Positions 31,901 through 44,576 of a stretch of 64,000 nucleotides of DNA are shown piece after piece. The DNA is from Toxoplasma gondii ME49 (taxonomy: Eukaryota; Apicomplexa; Conoidasida; Eucoccidiorida; Sarcocystidae): contig NC_031471.1 in the NCBI RefSeq assembly GCF_000006565.2, forward strand, positions 1,676,661 through 1,740,660, written 5' to 3'. Within the stretch, counting starts at the first letter, position 1. Each line of letters begins with the position of its first letter. The position numbers and the translations under genes are program-made. Under the pieces are notes generated by a model. It searched no databases and had not been told where the DNA came from. It worked only from the letters and a program-made list of their open reading frames with translations.

Positions 31901-32941
31901 GGAGAGAGTGGAGCGCGAGGACCGTGTGTCGTCGCATGCAGAGGAGAACTCAGGCCAGGTCAGCCTTGTCCGGTTCTCAAAGAAGAATGAAGTGGAGGAA
32001 GAAGAAAACAACGAGAAAACTGCATTTTTGCTTTGCGGGCATGAAAGGAAAGACCACGGACGACCCGCAGTGTCGCCTCGAAGGACGGCAAAGAAATCTG
32101 CGACTGGATGTCTGCGTCGCAGGGAGGGAAGCCGCGACTGGTGCTTTGAAGACGACGGAGGAGAGAGGAGACAAGCGGGTGAAGCACCGGACAGAAACGG
32201 GGACTGTACGTCTGGAAATAGGGCGGAAAGCCTTGAAGGAGATGAGAGAAGCGTACCCCTGCCGCCTTTTTCGAGAGAGAGAGGCAGCGAAGAATCGAAC
32301 TCAGGAAAAAGAGACGTCCTCGCCACACCGAACTCTCGAGAGCCTCTGCTTCGGGTGTCACTCCACGAGCGCGAAACTGGTAATGCCTCTGCGACAAGCA
32401 ACGAAGAGAACGGAGAGGAGAAAAGAGAAGAGGAGAAGAACGAAGAGGAGGAAGAAGCACGAGAGAAGAAAGGCGACGAGAAGAGAGAAGAGGACGAGGA
32501 GCAAGATGACGGAGACGGAGCGGACGATAAGGAAAGAGTGAAGAAAGGAAAAGCCGAGAAGGAAAATACAAGGAGCGCGCAGAAGAGACAGATATGCGAC
32601 CTGTGCGATGACCTGTCTCTGCCAAAACATTTGTTCCTTGTGCATCCGCGCGAGAGGTACAGAAGGGGAAACGATGAGAAGCGAAGCAGGTAGAGGAAAC
32701 AGAAGAGGAAGAAGATGAAGAGGAAGAAGATGAAGAGGAAGAAGAGGAAGACGAAGAAGACGCAAAGGAGGAAGGAGAGGGGACCTGAGGGTGTCCTGTT
32801 GAAGAGGATTACAAGGCGCATGTCTTTCGCATGGAGGAAACGCGGGAGAGAAGAAACTGCAGAGAGGGGGAGGGTGTGAGGAGAGGGACCGAGACAAGAA
32901 GAGAGACAGAAGGAGGAGAGGAGAGAAGAGAAGATCTTCAT
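25918..32941 (-). CDS. TruA-family tRNA pseudouridine synthase
   Basis: TruA-family enzymes isomerise uridine to pseudouridine in the anticodon arm of tRNAs. Exons (minus): up to 32941-30293, 29737-28685, 28229-27859, 27163-27091, 26301-25918; all junction phases agree. Family landmarks in order: LLLLVAYDGSNFSGW (~residue 525), RTVEWVLRQAF, the catalytic block PASRTDRGVHAAGA (~870, nucleophile Asp), VNRRLPPDVRIL, KHYTYFL, LDEMKQAAKALEGHHSFA, FRCEYSGKEKA, GNRFLYKMVRKMVGALVQ, and the C-terminal LCAPPQGLTLQKV. Coccidian-type insertions separate TVEW from SRTD and follow LPPDVRIL. The N-terminal ~500 residues are Ser/Phe/Leu-rich and encoded by a polypurine tract (on the plus strand), so the start is uncertain; ATG 32821 is an alternative. 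A hydrophobic run near residues 50-85 might be a targeting signal or a by-product of the repeat. Compartment is unknown. Confidence 0.87.
27435..27471. repeat. (TA)n microsatellite in TruA intron
   Basis: TATATACA units between TruA exons 3 and 4. Confidence 0.85.
32690..32775 (+). repeat. Polypurine (GAAGAGGAAGAAGATG)n tract
   Basis: An almost pure purine run on the plus strand, within a broader purine-rich region (~31150-32900). On the minus strand it encodes the hydrophobic Phe/Leu run near the proposed TruA N-terminus. Confidence 0.85.
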
Positions 32942-33863
32942 GACCTCACTCTAGGACCGACTTGACCATGATTGTCCCTCCGGCTCCTACGTTTGTCGCT
33001 GTTGAAGCATGCACATAAAAAAGAAAAACCAATCTGAACACTGAGGAGTGGATACGAGCAAACACAAGACCATACGGATATTTTTGGGTGTGTCGGAGGC
33101 AGATGTCGAGACTTCTATGCACATACATTGCCCTCTATTCCTTCTCTTCGTCACTCTATTCCTTCTCTTCGTCACTCTTCTGTTTCTCTTTTCTCTTCAC
33201 GCTTCCTTCTGCGCTCTTTTTTCTCCTCTTCTCTCTGTTCTCGGAGCCTCTTGCCGTGTCTCGCTGCCCTAGCGTTGCGTGCTGGACCTCTCGCTGCGAA
33301 AAGGTTCCCTCTTTTTCTCGCGCTGTCTCTCTTTTCTCTTTGCCTGCCTAGAGAGAATTGGGCGGCTCGATCGCCTGGGCGATCCTCGTGCGACAGGCGA
33401 ACGGATCCGGTCGGCGCCTTCATTTTTTGATTCCTCAGAGAGGCTTGTGGCAGAGGGCCTCTGCATGGGAGATCGCGGTGCTTTCTCTCTGCGTCTGCTG
33501 AGGAGACACACATGACGCGGAAAGGCTTCGCATGTCTTCGACTGCACTTCACACAGAGGTTTCGTCAAAGAGAAAGCCGCGACGAGGAGACAACACTCGC
33601 GTTGTCCCGAGTTCTCTTTTTTCGTCTCTTTTCTCTGCTTCCCCTCTCTCTCTGTCGTCTCTCCTTGCGAGAGACGTCACGGCTGCTCTCGCTGCCTCGC
33701 TTTTTCACTGCAGTCGCGAGGCTGTCACGACGCAAGAGCTCTGAGAAACAAAGAACAGGAAAAGGAGTCCGCGAGTCACTCGTCCGTTTCCCTTTCATCT
33801 TCTGCGCGATTTGTCTCTTCAGGACTCGCTGCACCTTCCTTCTCCCTTCTCGCAGTTGCCTTA
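32942..33863. promoter_or_regulatory. Spacer between the divergent TruA and 34-kb ORF
   Basis: About 0.9 kb separates the TruA start region from the plus-strand ORF, so promoters of both probably lie here. It is pyrimidine-rich on the plus strand. A 21-bp direct repeat (units starting CTATTCCTTCTC) stands at ~33134-33176. No core promoter element was identified. Confidence 0.35.
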
Positions 33864-35971
33864 GTGTCGAGAGGAAATCACCTCACGTCGAAAGAGAGGC
33901 TGTCAGCAGAGCAGCAGAATTCGCTCGTCGTGTCTCCCCTTCGGTCTCCTTCCTCGTTGTTTCTGTGCCGCGGTTTCTTCGCTTTTTTTATCTTCCCTTC
34001 GCCGCTGGCTTCCTCTTCAACATGTTTCCTGCGGAGAGGAGACAACGGCCGGGACCTCTGCTCAAATCGCAGTCTCGCTTGCTTCCGCTGCGTTTGTTCG
34101 TTGGAGATAATGTTCGCTTCCACCTGTGAAGACCGCCCTTGGAAGAGGGCAGCTCGTCGCCAGGTTCTCACCGCCGGCGGTGGTGCACAGAGCCAGGCTG
34201 AGTGCCTTGGAGAGGAAAGAAGAGAAAAACTCTCGGGAACACGGCGAAGAGTCCACGAAAACGGGAGAGAAAAAGACACCCGAGGAGAAGTCGAAACGTC
34301 TTGTCTCTTCGTGACGCATGCCTCGAGGGTGTGTTCTCAGGATCTGTCTTTCTCTCCATCAGGTCCCAGTTGCTCTCGAGACGCTCCTTCTTCACACTCA
34401 TCGCTTGATTCTGAGTCTTCCTTTCTCTCGACCATCCCTGCGCTGCCCCCCTCCTCGTCTTCCCCCTCTTGGGTCCTCATTGTGTTTCTGTCGCGGATGG
34501 CCTCTCCCCTCTGCTCTCCTTCCTCTCTTTTCTCTGCTTTCGAAGACGAGAATCGAGAACTCGGTGCCTCTTCTGCTCTGTCGCGGTTTGTCGTCACCGC
34601 TTCTCGGCTTCGTCGGAGACTGGGGGGATCGATTCAGAAAGTCCGGGGAGGAAAAACGGGAAGAGACGAGAAAAACCGACGCAGACACAAACGCTGTCTT
34701 CGGGAGAAAGAAAGTCTCCACCCGCTCCCGCGATCGGTCTGCAGATCTTCCGCTGACTCTCCCCGGAGTCTCTTGGCTCCTCTGAGGAGAAGCGACGCAC
34801 GAAGAAGAGGAGTTGCCTCGCCTGAAGCGGTTGCCTCATCCCCAGTCACACCTGCTGTCTCCTCAGTAGAACTTGAGGAGAGAGCCATACGCGAGTCCCT
34901 GAGGGGAAGGACGAGGCGCAAGGTGTCTTTTGCCATCTCAACTTTGTTGGGTTGTTGCGCTAAGTGTACAGACTCCTCGCAAACGCCCGGAGAGTCCCAT
35001 CGTTTTTCTCGTGGAAGGAGAAACTCAAGAGGCGTCTTTTTTTCGCGAAGTCTCTACTTCTTGCTGGCTGTCCTGACGTATCTTGGCGGTCTGGGGGCGC
35101 CTGACGAAGGCGGGCGTCTTCACGCGGACGCCATTCTTCTTCGCGACTCTCCCGTGTCTCTTTCGTCTTTGTCGTTTCCATCTTCCTCGACGATTCCCTC
35201 CGTCTCTCTTCCCTCCGCTTCCAGTTTACCGGCTTCCCTTCTCAGTCCTGTTCGCGCCGCTCCCAGATCGTCTGTGTCCTCCTCTTCTTCCTGTTCTTCC
35301 TTTTCTTCCTCTTCTTCCGCCTCGCGTGTGTCTCCCCATATTTCTGCTGGGTGTCTTTCTACCGCCTTTCTGTCTGTTTCATGTTCTTCGCGGATGTCCT
35401 CTGAGACGCGCCAAGGCGTCGTTCCCTCGGTGTCTCTTCGACGGATGTCAGGTCAGTCTCTGTCGCATTTCTCTTCTCTTTCGTTTGACGCTGTCGCGAG
35501 CCCTCTGACAAATCCTTCTCTCTCGCTTGATTCGTTCTCCCCTGTCCCCGCGAAGCTCCCTCTTTCTTGTTCGCCTTCGCCTCCAGATTCTCTCTCGTCT
35601 TTCGCTGCTTCAGCTGTGTCTTCTGTGCCGGCGTCTCGCGCCACCGCCCCCGCGCCGTCGGGTGTACATTTGCCTCCTCGCGGACGTCTCCCGCGGTCCG
35701 CCAGTGAGTCGGTTGGGTGTACGTACACCACGGCGCTGCCCCGATGTGCGTCGAGGTGCGACACGGCCGTTTTCGCGGCTCGTTCTGCGTCTCCAGAGTG
35801 GAGGAGTTTCGCGATTCACAGCAGAGAACAAGCTGGAAGTGAGAGAACTTTTTCTCTGCGCTTCCATCCCCGGAACGGTCGAAGACAGCGACGGGGGACG
35901 GCAATCCCGACAGCCTTGGCCGCTGCGGTGCCCTCGGGCGGTGAGGGGATGAGGCCCTGGCTCTTCAAAAG
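33864..35971 (+). CDS. Low-complexity ORF with internal hydrophobic segment; possible 5' exon of the 38-45 kb gene
   Basis: An open frame of 706 codons, Ser/Arg-rich and low in complexity. A hydrophobic segment SLYFLLAVLTYLGGLGA (~residues 396-412) follows a basic stretch, as in a signal anchor. Near its end the sequence AAAAG/GTACGC at 35971 is a plausible donor (phase 2), and the in-frame stop follows soon after, as expected if the frame is an exon. I could not find a phase-matched next exon with confidence: 36356 (after CCCCGCAG) has the right phase but reaches a stop within 20 codons. No family is recognised. Coding status rests on frame length alone, and the GC-rich low-complexity sequence weakens that argument. 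Confidence 0.35.
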
Positions 35972-38204
35972 GTACGCTGAATGAAAGCGGCGGGCAAACG
36001 AATGACGAGGAAACGTGGAGGAAGGAATCTCCTCGGGAGGAGAAGAACTCTAGGAAGAAACGAGAGAAGCCAAGCAGAGACAATAACGTGGAACGAAGGA
36101 ATTCCAGAGACGAAAACAGAAACAGATCTCAATGTTTACAAAACGCCCGCATAAGGCAGGAGAAACCTGCGATGAATCGAGAGGCAGGCAGGAGACACCT
36201 ACGCCTAACCTGATTGAATAGAAGCAGGAGAACTCAAATTCATGACGTCAGCGACTCCCGAGAGATTGTAAAACGAGGGAGCCGAATCCGGAAGCAAAAC
36301 CTACTGCTTAGCAGGATGGCGACGAGTCGTCTCACCCGTTGTTCCATTCCCCGCAGCCCCGATTCATTATCTGTCGGTCTCATCCCGTTTCCCTCCGTCT
36401 ACGAGATACAGCGATAGATGAACTGTTCAGACGCGGGTCTTTGTTCCAGTCTACCGTGGCGAGTCCGACGTCGCTGCCAGAAGCATGCGCTCCAAGAGTT
36501 CGATTGTTCCTTCACCTCAGAGCTCCCGCTTTCCACGACACGAATCCCTCGTCGCGAGGCGCCGTGGATCCTTGCCTGTCCGCATGCTTCAGACCTGTCC
36601 TGTCACATTCTTCTTGTTCTAGCGCGTCGCCCTGCTCTCACTCGAGTTCGTCGTTCGCCGTCCACTTCCTGTCTGTCTCTGGCTCTGCGACTTGATGCAT
36701 TCAGTCGTCTTGGACCGCAGACCAGTCGGTCAGAGGGGGAACGTCTGCGTGAAGTTCTGTGAGTGCATCCGTCGAAGGGCAAGTTTCGGCTTCTGTGTTC
36801 CTGCTCCCAGCGTCATCCGGACATCTCTCCACCTAGCTAGCTGTGTCCCCGCTGCATCCGCAGGCTTCTGCGTTCTTCGCATGTCTCTCGAGAAGCAGAG
36901 CCGCGCGCTTCGGCGCCTTCGCCTTCTTCTCTCGCTCTGCGGTACCTCGCTCGCCTTCTGCCTGGCACATGGACCGCGAGGTTCTCTCGTGCTCGGTTTA
37001 TCTTTTCTTCGTCTCGCCTGAGAGGCGTCTTTCTCGCTCCTCTCGCCTGCTGTCTCCTCGGCGTCTCCTTCCTCGGCGGCGGAGCGTGGCTCTGCCGGCG
37101 CTGGCTTAGCGACACTCAGGCGCTCTACAAAGAAGTAGGTGAATTGAAGCTTGCAACCCTGTAAGCAGTTTGTTGCGTCCATGTCGTCACGTTGCCGGTT
37201 TGTTGCTTTTCACTTCTTGTTTCTGCTCTGCGGAATTCTGGAACGTATCCGCTGGTCGCTGGGGAGCTGGACTTGCATCGTTCTTCCGGCGTTGGGACAA
37301 CTGCGGGGAGAGAGACTAGGACGGCGAAACGATTCGGGGAGAGATCGAACAGGATCTCGACCTTCTCGTTCGTCGAACGGCGGCTTCGACCGAAAACCAG
37401 TGTCCGCCGGGGAACGGCTCGCTGCCTGCCTTGCAGACGGAGTTTTCGTTTGCTCCAAAGAATGCGTCTCGACGACGGATGGACTGAATCCTCAAATCAC
37501 AGATCAGTTGCGTGAGGCGCACCGCCGCGTCCAGGTGTTCAGCAAGCCGTCGGGCCGCCGTCGGGTGCTGAAGCAATCGATTCGAGTTCATTTGCCTGCT
37601 GCTTGCAAGCGGCCGTTGGCGCGTATCAGTGTCTGCTGTCGGCAGAGGTTGTTCGAGGGCGTTTGGAGGTTTGTCCGCTTAGGAGTTCACGAGTGTCGAT
37701 CGCGGTGCCGCGGCCGCCTCGTTCGCGTGAAGGAGCATGCGCTCCTTATCTCTCTTGTTTTCTTCTCTGTCCTCCCCGCTGTCTTCAGTGTCGGCGCTTC
37801 AGCCGTCGTTCGCCTGACGATTCCTCTGCGTGTCTCCCTGCGTCTGTAGCTCACGTTTCTTGTTCCTGTCTGATGCGTCTCGTCCTGGCTTTCTTGGGCC
37901 TCAGTTCGTCTCCCTTCTCTCCTCTCGCGCCTGCAGCCGGTCGCGCTTCATTCTCCAGTGCGCCTGTTTTCTCGTTGCGCGATTCTCTCTCTTCATCCCG
38001 ACGTCCTTCTCTCACTGTACCCCACGGTTTCCCACTTTGCCGTACTCTCCTGCATTCCGTTGCCTCCTCACAGAGCTGCCTTCTGTTCCTCTCGAACTTT
38101 TCTTCTTTGCCGCTTCGTGTCTAACAGTCCCCGTCACTTTCTCCCATTCTCGTTTTCCTTTGTTCTGTCTGCTCTCTTCCCCCCCTTGGTTTACCTTTCC
38201 GAAG
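35972..38204. other. Region with probable but unresolved exons
   Basis: Several plus-strand stretches look coding in part. One ends in DTQALYKEVGELKLATL before a donor-like GTAAGC at 37161, preceded by a hydrophobic run (FLAPLACCLLGVSFLGGG). Another lies near 37590-37690. Overlapping frames prevent a choice. These may be 5' exons of the gene whose clear exons start at 38205. Confidence 0.35.
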
Positions 38205-38701
38205 ACCTTTGCGTTCCACGCCGTCCGGCTGCTGAATCGCTACGCGCCGTCTGCGCTCGACGCAGAGGAGAAAGCAGACGCCTTCCGGCGAGAGACAGAG
38301 GAACTGCATGAAGAATTCGAACTGGACGCGCCGGAAGCGTTTGGACTCGAACAGCGTCACAAAGTCGAAAACGCGTATCTGGATCTTCCTGCTCTCTCGC
38401 AGAACGCAGAGACGCGTTTCCAAATCCCGCAGGTGAGTCGCAGGCCTACCTGAGTGTACAGACACCCGCGAGGGACGCCGCAGGGAGACAACAGGATCCT
38501 CCGGTGAGATACAAACTTCACAGGTGTTATTCACTGAGATCTCGTTGAGTTTCAGAGTGCAGAAACCGAGAAGCATTCGGCCTTCGAATGTGCAATTAAA
38601 TTTAGTGCGTTCTGCTTTTAATTCTGTAGTCGAACCAGTTTTAGGCCGATTCTGAGGTGTCGATGTATATAGAAATATACATATATGCGTATACGTATAT
38701 T

Positions 38702-38737
<36 letters not shown>

Positions 38738-39523
38738 TATGTAAAATATTTTTGCATATATATGCTTCTGTATATGTATACATATATATTCACCTGTATG
38801 CATCTGTATTGAGGTTTACTTTTTGCACTGCATTTTGCCTCTTCGGTGTGGATGTGTGGGAACTCGCTTGAAGAAGAGGGGATTTGCAGTCTCGCGGCTT
38901 ACAGAGAAACATGTGATTTCTTTTCAGTTTCCTGCCCCTGTCGCGGCGCCGACGCCTCTGCCGCGACTGAACGAAAACAGGGAATTAATTGAAGAAATAC
39001 GTTCCCTGTACGAGGATGTGACGAAGCGCATTCCGATGTTTTCGCACTCCGTGAAGCTGGACCTGCTCCACACCGTTCTAGAGAGTCTTCTGCAAGTCTC
39101 CGGGGGGACCGACCCGGCCTACCTCATTCAGTTTACGCAACTTCTTCTTCGCCATGCCTTTGACGTGGAGCCGATCGAGGTAGTCTTTGTTTCGCGTGAA
39201 AAGACTTTTTGCGCGATTTTGCGAGATCCATGCATCCCGTCTGTCTCTCGGAAATCCACGCGTCTCACTCTTGCACAGAGGTCTATGTGTGGGTGTGTTC
39301 ATAGAGACGTTTACTCGTTTTTAGCTGCATTTTGCTATGTCTATATACCAAAACAGTCAGATGTGAAAAGGCATACATAGAAAACGAAACACAAGTATTT
39401 ACCTCTACTGGACGAAAGACAGAAATATCAATTGTGTCTGTATGTATATATCTATATATATATATATATATATTCAGAGAGAGAGAGAAAGAAAGACAGC
39501 GAGAGACAGCGATGCGTCTATTG

Positions 39524-39562
<39 letters not shown>

Positions 39563-42500
39563 ATGTGGATATTGAGACATGTGTTTCTTTGCTTTCTTAC
39601 TTATTAAATTGTATTCAAGCTCTCACATCCGTGTCTTCTTGTAAACAGCTGAGACAGGCTGTATCTGGATCTCTGCATGCAGGACGATATGAATGGCTTC
39701 AGGATTTGTGCAAGTGTGGGGTGTTCCTGTCAACAGAGGTGGATTGCTGCGTGTTTACACAGGGTCTCTGCTTCATCGGTTTTCAAGGCGCGCTGTCGGT
39801 TGGTGTCTTCTCTCCTTTCTATACACTGTTTGCGCGATTGCCGCGGATCTACAGACTCGCCTTGTTCGCGCAAGCGTTTCACTTTCACCTGTGTCTCCTA
39901 CATTCATCCTTTTTTCCAGCTGCTGTTACTTTAGTGTACTTTGTTCTGTCCTTTCATTAAACATCCATTTTTAGGTTGCTCGAGTTTTCCGAAGGATTCT
40001 CGAGGAGAATAAAGATAGCAGCAACTGCGTGAACGTCTTGCTGCTGGCCGACTGTGTCGTTGAAGACCTCAGCCTGCGAGCGGTGAGAGTGAAAAACGCG
40101 ATGTACACACTTGCACCTGCAGACAGACCTCTCGGTTTCCTTCCGTCTCGTCAGTTTCTCTGCAAGCCCCGATGAACGTCCTGACAACGGGAGAACGGGG
40201 CACGTACACAGCCTTCCTAAAAAATATCACTTACATATACATATATATATATATATTTATATATCGATAGATATAAGGAGAGATGCAACGCATACTTGTA
40301 TTATATTTCTATGGGAACTTCCGGCAGAGAGGCAGAGAAAGAATCCGCGAAAGAGGAGAGCAGACGAGAATGAACAAGGCCAGACTTCGTTTGTTTGTGC
40401 CGTTTTTTTCAAGATGCTTCGGCCCCCATGGATGGTGTTTCTTCACGGCCACAGCGACCGGTCTCTCGAGGCGGAGCTCTTAAGTCGGAAAGGTGAGAGC
40501 GAGGATGTTTTTGATCCGAAAGAGAATTCGAAAACGTTTCTCGTGAGCAAGTCGCAGACAGGCAACTGCTCACTGGAAATGAAGCTCTTGAGATCGCTTT
40601 CACGTCGCGTCGCAGAACTCTCTCTGCGCCCACAGACACACACCGAGATCTACGTACTTCTCCACCTTCTTGTCTGTTCACGCATAAATATATATATATA
40701 TCTATATATATGTATGTATATATATATGTGTGTGTATACATTTATATGATTTTTTATTTTCATGTGTTTGTTTCCGCTGGACCTGCGCTCGCCATTCATG
40801 TGCTTGCTGTCGTCGTCTATTGCCCCAAGAGGAACCCCCCTTTTTCCCCCTAGAACGGGGGATAGAAAAACGTTTGTGTCGTTGTTTTTCTCGATTGTTT
40901 TCGGCCTCATTCGAAGCGCCCCGATCTCGCCTTCTGGGACTATGTGCCTCGCGCGCGTTTCTTTCCTTTTTTTCTCTTCTTTCTTGCGCTCTCCAGCCTT
41001 TGCCGTTCTGCTGCCTGCGCCTGCCGCGTCTTGCGTCCTGTCGTTTACCCTGGTGCCTCGGGGGCTTTCGCTGGAGACTCGTCGTGCGTCTTGCTTTTGT
41101 CTGTTTCAGAGGAGATGTACCGGACCTTTGTGCGGCTCTTTCTGAAGGAGGTCTTTGCTCGGAATCTTTTTCCGGTCTTCGCGGCCTCGGCGACTGCCGC
41201 GCCGGAAGCGGACGCGTTTCCCCCACACGAGGGCGAAGAAGACGGAGAAGACAAGCGTGTCGAGGAGCTTCTCGGCTCCCCAAAGTTATTTCAGACCGAC
41301 GAAGAACGCATGCAACTCAAGTGGCTCGCTGCCCTGGCGCAAGCGTGCGACAGACAGGCTGACCAGGCAGAGAAGCGAGAAGAGGAGACGCTCTTCTCGT
41401 TGCCCGCTGAAGATGCGGAGCTCCGGTCCAGCGAGGCAACGGAGGACATGCAGGCGCGGGAAGAACGAACGGGGAAAGACAGTGGAAACGAGAAGAAAGC
41501 AGGAGAAACAAAGTCGCCTGGAGGAGCCTCAAAGGATGCAAGGCCGTACGAGATGTCACTGCAGGCTGCGATCGAGAAACAGAAGTCTCTGACAACGTCC
41601 GAAACAGCTGAGCCTTCCTCGCTTCTTCCTCTCGGCCTCCCAGAGGGCTGGCAACTGGTGGCGCTCACGCCTCGACAAGCCGCGCGGATTGTCGCCATCG
41701 AAATTCGGGAGTGCGAGGAAGTTCTCGAGGAAGAAGCGGCGAACCGAAAGAAAGCAATCGAAGACTCTGACGGCGCCACAGATGGAAACGCAGAACTCAA
41801 GGTCGGACTGCAGATGCTCGAAAAACAATGTCAACTCGGTCGGTGTGTGGAGACTTCTCTAGCCTCTCTTGAACATGTGTGCAAATGCGCTTGCAAGGGA
41901 GTCGCACATGTACATGTATCCGTGTATGGAGACTTGTATGCATACGTACATAGATAAATCCATACATAGATGCATAGTTGCATCCATGCATACAGAGATA
42001 CCTATCTGCATGCATATGCACAGACATGTAGATGCATATATGTCTTTGCATGGATGGGTGCCGAGATGTGGTGCATTTTTTTTGCCTGTGAGGGCAGGGT
42101 GTCGAGATTCGAGGTTCGACTTCATGCTTTGTTTCACGTCGCTGTGGTTTCTTCAGCGCCTGTTGGAGGTGACGAAGGACGTTTTCCTTTGCGGCGCAGG
42201 TCGCCTCTTGGAAGTCACATTTACTCGCGAGACTGATGAGCTGTTCCGTCCGCCTCTTGAGGACACGATTGTTCAGGCCTCCAACTTCTTTGCCGAAAGG
42301 TTCGTTGTATTCGCCGCCATTTCCCGTTGCTTCTTTCCTCGCGTTTCCAATTCCGAGTGACTCTTTCAAATGGTTCCTCACAACACTGCGTTTTTCCTCC
42401 TCCAACGTTTGCCGCTGAGAGGTGTGAACTTCCTTTTCTTTGAACCATTTCCTTTTTCATTCCAGTGGTATCTTCTTGCCCCGTCGTCTTTCGCTTGCCT

Positions 42501-44540
42501 GTCGTCGCCGTTTTTTCCGCTCTCTCCTTCACTCTCCTCTGGTTCTCCGCCTCCTCGTTCGCCTCTTCCCCGCTTGTTCTCGTATCGGCCTTTTGCTATT
42601 TGTGCTGCCGGGGTTGTGCGGATCTTTGCTGGACAGCTCCAGCTTGGCTTCTCATCCCCCGAGAAAGAGGACACCTCGTCTCCCCCTATTTTGGATGCTC
42701 TTTCGCTCTGCGTTTTTTCTCCGTTTCCTCCTTTCTCTCCAGCGTGGGGAGTCTTTACAGAGACCTCGAGAGAAAGTCGCAGACGCCCGAGGAAGAAGCC
42801 GCGGCGCGGGCCATGATGGCGACCCCGCCGACGCCTCGCGAGCTAGCTGAGGAACAGGCTCTGAAAGGTTCGTTTTCTCGCTTTCGCGTTTGAGCTGTTC
42901 TTTCCTCGTTTTCTTCTCGTTTTACTTTGCTGATTGGCAGTTGATTCTCTGCTAGGTGTCCTTTTCTTTCTTTCCGCGTTCTCTTTTTCCACCTTCCCGT
43001 GTGCCTCCTCTGCACAAAAAGCACAGGCGCTTGTCGCGTTTGCCTCTTTCTCGGTCTCTGGCTTCATCGACACGGCACTGGTTCGTTTTCGTCTGTGCAT
43101 CGCGACAAAGCGGCGGTGTCCGAAGCGCCTTCAGTTGATTTGCCTCGCCTTTTGGGAGCTGTTTTTTCTTCATTCCCTTTTCCCCTGTCCTCTCGCTTTC
43201 TGGGTTTCGCTTCTTGTAAGTAGCCTGGCTCCCCTTGTATCTTTCGACAGTCTTCCTCGCTCTGGCCCACCACACACACACACAGCGCAACTCACCTCTC
43301 TCACCTTTCCATGCATTTTTGTTCACTTCTGCTTTCCTTTCTCTCGCGACCTCGTCGCTTTTCTTCGCCATTCCTTCGTTTGCCTTGCAGAGGCGAAGGA
43401 GGAGAAGAAAAAGGAGTTTCAACAAAACTGGAAGACCTTTTTAGCGGACTTGACTCAGAAGAAAGAGGAGCTTAAGCAGCAACTGCTGCGCGTAGATCCC
43501 CACCTGCAGCGCCGGCCTGTCGACTCCAGGGCCTTGTCGACTCTTTCTGCAGACGACAAGGTGTCTCCGGAGCAATTCACCAATGAAATGCTTATTGCTG
43601 AGAAGGCGGCCGCGGCAGAGGCGCGAGCCAAGCACTTGGGGGCTGTCCTCAGCATGTTTCACGCGCGAGAGAAACCTCCGTCTGCTCCCTCTTCTTCTTT
43701 CTCTTCGTCGTCCAAGGCGAAGGCGAACGCGGCGGCACAGGCCGCAGCGTTTCTCGCGTCGAGAGGCAGATCTGTTGGCTGGAAGAAGAGTGGGGAAGGC
43801 GACGCAGAGAGCCAGGAAGAAGAACGACGCGTTGCCAAGATTGCCATGCATGCAGCGATGGCTCGGACACAGCACGAAGAAAAAGTGAACGCGGGGTACA
43901 GCGCTGAAGCCCGAGAAGCGGGGCTGCCTCAGCGACACAGCGAGAAGGCGACACGCACCGTTCTCGCTCTGCTGGTAAGACAGGAGAGAAGGGCAGGCCG
44001 AAGCAGGGAGAGAAGCAAACAAGAGATAGAAGACAAAAAAAAGCGAAGAAACCGACGGACAGGAGACGAGGCTAGAGGACGGCGGACGGAACGAGACGAG
44101 AAAGAAGCAAGCGAGCGAGAGGCAGGGAAGAGAGAACAGACAGAAACAGAGAGAGGAGAAGAGAAGAACGGGAGAAAGTTGAAATCGGGGAAGAGCGACG
44201 AGACAAAGAATGAGAAGTGTGGAGGGAGAGACAGAATGAAAGGGACCCAAGATAGAATCCCAAAGGGAAGAGGAACAGAACACTGGAGGACAAAAGGAGA
44301 AAGAGCAAGGGGTCACATGTTGACACGGCGACAGAAGCGAAAGAAAAAGGGTGTCTGGAGATCTCGCTCGATTCCATCCCGACTCGGATTGGGTCGGTTT
44401 GTCCACCCGTTGTCCTCTGCGTGGACTGTGTGACTTCCCTGGCGTCAGTGCCACCCATCGAGTTTCCTGCATAGTCGTCATACGTTCGAGTTCGGTCTAC
44501 GTATCCAGATTAATGATTCTGCCTTTGATGGCGGGCTGCG

Positions 44541-44576
<36 letters not shown>

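Noticed and set aside
31171..32541. 456-codon plus-strand frame rich in Arg/Lys/Glu
   Set aside because: It lies opposite TruA exon 1, whose minus frame carries family motifs. Its composition simply reflects the polypurine strand.
43441..44481. 346-codon minus-strand frame
   Set aside because: It lies opposite the exon at 43391-43974 and its following intron. It has hydrophobic low complexity and no motif.
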